Of a stretch of DNA of 61,901 bases, positions 60,137 through 61,901 are shown piece by piece. How positions within the stretch are numbered: the stretch's first letter is position 1; every line of letters starts with the position of its first letter. A program made the translations under genes and the position numbers. The stretch is from Treponema sp. GTDB taxonomy: Bacteria; Spirochaetota; Spirochaetia; Treponematales; Treponemataceae. A model generated the notes under the pieces. That model did no database searches. It saw only the letters and a program-made list of their open reading frames with translations, and was not told the origin of the DNA. The stretch lies in contig JAFYZU010000008.1 in the NCBI GenBank assembly GCA_017548565.1, positions 1 to 61,901 of the forward strand, read 5' to 3'.

Positions 60137-60661
60137 CTATAAAGTTTTCATATAAAGTACTTCATCTTCTACAACTTTGCCCATAACGGTTTTTGTAAAA
60201 GATTTCACAAAGGTCATGCCGTTTCGCTCGGCTACATGACGCGAAGGAAGATTGTCGGACTTCATATAGGAAATGATTTGCTTGACTCCCCTGCTCTTTG
60301 CAAAATCTGAACAGGCACGGGCGGCTTCTGTTGCGTAGCCTTTTCCGCGGTATTCTTTTCGCAAGTGGTAACCAATCTCGTGGAACAAATCATCTTCAAC
60401 CTGCTGCATTGTTATTCCGCAGTCGCCTATAAACTCGCCGGAGTCTTTTTCAATCACAGCCCAAAGTCCAAAGCCATATTTTTTGTAATTTTCGATATTC
60501 CATTTAATCCAGAGTTCAACTTCTTCCTTCGAAAAAGGATGAGGATAAAACTTCATCGACTGAGAATCCGAAAGCACAAGAGCAAGCTTGTCGGTATCAT
60601 CCAAAGTGAGTTCACGGAGTTTTAAGCGTTCGGTTTCGATTATGTATTCCATTTGACTCAC
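60137..60661 (-). CDS. GNAT acetyltransferase (RimJ-like)
   Basis: 174 residues with the RimJ/RimL-like start YIIETERLKLRELTLDDTDKL, DCGITMQ and the acetyl-CoA loop LRKEYRGKGYATEAARA. It may acetylate an N-terminal or other amine; the target is unknown. It overlaps the next upstream GNAT gene by 4 bases (coupled). Confidence 0.9.
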   Translation of the reverse strand: MSQMEYIIETERLKLRELTLDDTDKLALVLSDSQSMKFYPHPFSKEEVELWIKWNIENYKKYGFGLWAVIEKDSGEFIGDCGITMQQVEDDLFHEIGYHLRKEYRGKGYATEAARACSDFAKSRGVKQIISYMKSDNLPSRHVAERNGMTFVKSFTKTVMGKVVEDEVLYMKTL

Positions 60662-61059
60662 AATTCCTTTATCAGATGAAACTTTTTGTTACCAGCCGGA
60701 ATATCATTCAGCTCACTGATAATTTTATAACCGTGCTTTTTATAAAACTCGGGTGCCTGCCAGGACATTGTATCTACATGAACAGAATGGCAACCGCGCT
60801 TTTTTGCTTCAACTTCTACAGCTTCAAGCAGTTTACTTCCAAGTCCTTGCCTACGATATTTTTCATCAACCCAAAGAATGTCAATGTGCATCCAGCCCCA
60901 ATAGGTTCCGCCAAGAATCCCGGCAATCACATTTTGATTTTCATCATACTCAACAATATTCAAAAGCTCATGATTATCAGGCCCCACCTTTTCATCATTG
61001 AACCTTGTGAGTGCGTTGTTTACAAAATTTATTTCTTCTTTGCTTGGATTAAAATTCAT
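60658..61059 (-). CDS. GNAT acetyltransferase, short
   Basis: 133 residues: FVNNALTRFNDEKVG at the start, then GILGGTYWGWMHIDILWVDE and the CoA loop EKYRRQGLGSKLLEAVE, and a C-terminal GCHSVHVDTMSWQAPEFYKKHGY. All core GNAT motifs are present. It overlaps the following GNAT gene by 4 bases. No clear ribosome site is seen before its ATG; it lies 8 bases past the toxin gene in the same direction. Confidence 0.88.
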   Translation of the reverse strand: MNFNPSKEEINFVNNALTRFNDEKVGPDNHELLNIVEYDENQNVIAGILGGTYWGWMHIDILWVDEKYRRQGLGSKLLEAVEVEAKKRGCHSVHVDTMSWQAPEFYKKHGYKIISELNDIPAGNKKFHLIKEL

Positions 61060-61067
61060 TGTATTTA

Positions 61068-61379
61068 TTATTCTTCAAACAAGATTCTTGCAAAATCTCG
61101 CCTTGAATACATTATCCTAATTACTTTTACAATATCCTTTTCAATTCTATAAAAAATAGAATAGTTATTTGCAAGCACAAATTTATAATCTGTCGGAAAG
61201 GAAACATACCTGTCTACAGGAATTCCAACGTCCGGATCTTCTGCTAACTCTTCATAAGTTTCAACAATTGTTTCTATTGTGTTATGAGCTGCTATAGGAT
61301 TTTGTAATTCATTTTCAATATAGAATTTAATTTCGAGTAAATCTTTTGCTGCCTGAGGAGAAACGTCTACCTGAAACAC
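61068..61379 (-). CDS. RelE/ParE-family toxin
   Basis: 103 residues with ParE/RelE fold features: VSPQAAKDLLEIKFYIENEL (first helix), YKFVLANNYSIFYRIE and VIRIMYSRRDFARIL at the end, with the basic residues used by ParE/RelE. The start is a GTG whose G is the last base of the antitoxin stop, giving TAGTG coupling. Such toxins cut mRNA on the ribosome (RelE) or poison gyrase (ParE); sequence alone does not say which. The partner antitoxin precedes it. Confidence 0.9.
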   Translation of the reverse strand: MFQVDVSPQAAKDLLEIKFYIENELQNPIAAHNTIETIVETYEELAEDPDVGIPVDRYVSFPTDYKFVLANNYSIFYRIEKDIVKVIRIMYSRRDFARILFEE

Positions 61380-61624
61380 TATAGACCTACCATCGCACGA
61401 ACATCTTTTGTACTAAGCCAGCCTTTTTCTTTTGCAGAATCTTCGCCTTTTTTGAGTTCGGCAAATAAAGTTTTTGTAGCGGTTAATTTTTCGTAATCTT
61501 TAATAGTGATTACAGCATAACTTCCTCTTCCGTTTTTTGTGAGAAAAACAGGAGATTCATCTGCTACATCCTGCAATACTTCGTTATAATTTCGTAAATC
61601 CGATACTGGTTTTATTGCAAACAT
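61379..61624 (-). CDS. Phd/YefM-family antitoxin
   Basis: 81 residues. The N-terminus KPVSDLRNYNEVLQDVADES and PVFLTKNGRGSYAVITIKDYEKL form the DNA-binding Phd/YefM domain. The C-terminus (FAELKKGEDSAKEKGWLSTKD) would neutralise the toxin. It normally represses its own operon with the toxin. A perfect inverted repeat overlaps the predicted transcription start. Confidence 0.92.
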   Translation of the reverse strand: MFAIKPVSDLRNYNEVLQDVADESPVFLTKNGRGSYAVITIKDYEKLTATKTLFAELKKGEDSAKEKGWLSTKDVRAMVGL

Positions 61625-61640
61625 ATTTACCCCAATAAAG

Positions 61641-61658
61641 TTCGTAATATTTTACGAA
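61641..61658. promoter_or_regulatory. Operator of the toxin-antitoxin operon
   Basis: TTCGTAA (61641-61647) and TTACGAA (61652-61658) form a perfect inverted repeat over the predicted start of transcription, where the Phd/YefM protein would bind. Confidence 0.65.
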
Positions 61659-61662
61659 TAAT

Positions 61663-61691
61663 ATTATCTATTACAGGAGAGCTGTTGTCAA
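61663..61691 (-). promoter_or_regulatory. Promoter of the toxin-antitoxin operon
   Basis: Perfect TTGACA (61691-61686), 17-base spacer, GATAAT (61668-61663). The start of transcription would fall inside the operator. Confidence 0.75.
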
Positions 61692-61720
61692 GAATAAAAA
61701 ACACAACAGTGAAATTTTCA

Positions 61721-61750
61721 ATGAAAAAAGCAGTGTGCATTTTTTTTCAT
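61721..61750. terminator. A/T-rich hairpin between the TA operon and the right-hand gene
   Basis: ATGAAAAAA...GCA and TGC...TTTTTTTTCAT pair over about 12 bases. A-rich on one side and T-rich on the other, it could end transcription in either direction. Confidence 0.45.
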
Positions 61751-61822
61751 AACTACGCGCTTAAACGGTGGCGGGCTTGACCCGACATCCGATTTGAAGC
61801 GCATGAAAATCATTAAGGCCCC

Positions 61823-61891
61823 AAGGTTTATCGTGCTAAGATAGATAAGCCCATCCGGGCACGATATCCTACTTTTTCTGGAGGGAACCTT
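61823..61891 (+). promoter_or_regulatory. Structured 5' leader of the right-edge gene, possible translation control
   Basis: AAGGTTTATCGTGC (61823-61836) pairs in two blocks: TATCGTGC with GCACGATA (61859-61866), and AAGGTT with AACCTT (61886-61891). The Shine-Dalgarno GGAGGG (61880-61885) lies in the bulge between them, next to the start codon. An alternative GCCC/GGGC stem (61848-61851, 61857-61860) competes for two bases. This is the kind of leader by which ribosomal proteins or ligands control translation; which one is unknown. Confidence 0.5.
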
Positions 61892-61892
61892 A

Positions 61893-61901
61893 ATGAGATT
61901 C
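61893..61901 (+). CDS. Start of an unidentified gene (runs off right edge)
   Basis: ATGAGATTC (MRF) follows GGAGGG at 8 bases and a structured leader, so a real start is likely. Three codons cannot identify the product. Confidence 0.5.

Noticed and set aside
1..61901. CRISPR array, insertion sequence or prophage
   Set aside because: No regularly spaced repeats with unique spacers, no transposase or integrase, and no phage structural genes are seen.

Overview
The window reads as chromosomal DNA of an AT-rich, anaerobic, sugar-fermenting bacterium, most consistent with a gut or rumen Treponema-like spirochaete. The hints are low G+C, a desulfoferrodoxin, AddAB, fermentative dehydrogenases, several sugar esterases and a GH2 glycosidase, a lysine/alanine-rich histone-like tail, and full de novo pyrimidine genes (absent from pathogenic treponemes). 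Genus is an inference; no rRNA or other marker settles it.

Layout. 1-5.7 kb: start of one DUF4143 ATPase and a decayed relative, a WYL regulator, DUF72, a thioesterase, a membrane flavodoxin and a DUF937 protein with an H1-like tail. 5.8-12.1 kb: addB-addA. 12.14-12.24 kb: SRP RNA gene (ffs) with its own promoter inside the end of addA. 12.3-22.8 kb: GH2 glycosidase, gdhA, a sugar ABC transporter (binding protein plus two permeases) and a carboxylesterase. 22.9-26.6 kb: pyrB-pyrI-pyrC-araC type operon. 26.7-30.5 kb: FMN_bind-queH and argA-CE2-type esterase. 30.5-35.1 kb: exported and small proteins. 35.4-39.96 kb: two related membrane-embedded HTH regulators, each converging tail-to-tail on a pyrimidine gene (a pyrK-pyrD fusion, and pyrF). 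40-48.8 kb: exported protein, FMN oxidoreductase, pfkA, ftsK, a candidate structured RNA, desulfoferrodoxin, guaA. 48.8-53.7 kb: purB, purC, DUF4298, a GHMP kinase-nucleotidyltransferase fusion and a small membrane protein. 53.8-61.9 kb: aldo/keto reductase, iron alcohol dehydrogenase, Gfo/Idh oxidoreductase, acetyltransferases, RpiB-like and DUF3800 proteins behind a structured leader, a methyltransferase, a Phd/RelE toxin-antitoxin pair, and the structured leader and first codons of a gene that runs off the right edge.

The strongest unlisted pattern is that eleven genes on both strands (WYL regulator, thioesterase, FMN_bind, argA, barrel protein, HTH regulator, pyrF, pfkA, ftsK, guaA, small membrane protein) have no Shine-Dalgarno sequence and carry a TATAAT-like hexamer only 6-7 bases before the start codon. 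Most of them also have a -35-like hexamer 16-18 bases further up. This predicts leaderless mRNAs. Other leads are a probable unannotated RNA at 46085-46328 with its own promoter and terminator, a short promoter-hairpin-terminator unit before DUF3800, a possibly translation-controlling leader at the right edge, the sugar kinase/uridylyltransferase fusion, and the PyrK-PyrD fusion.
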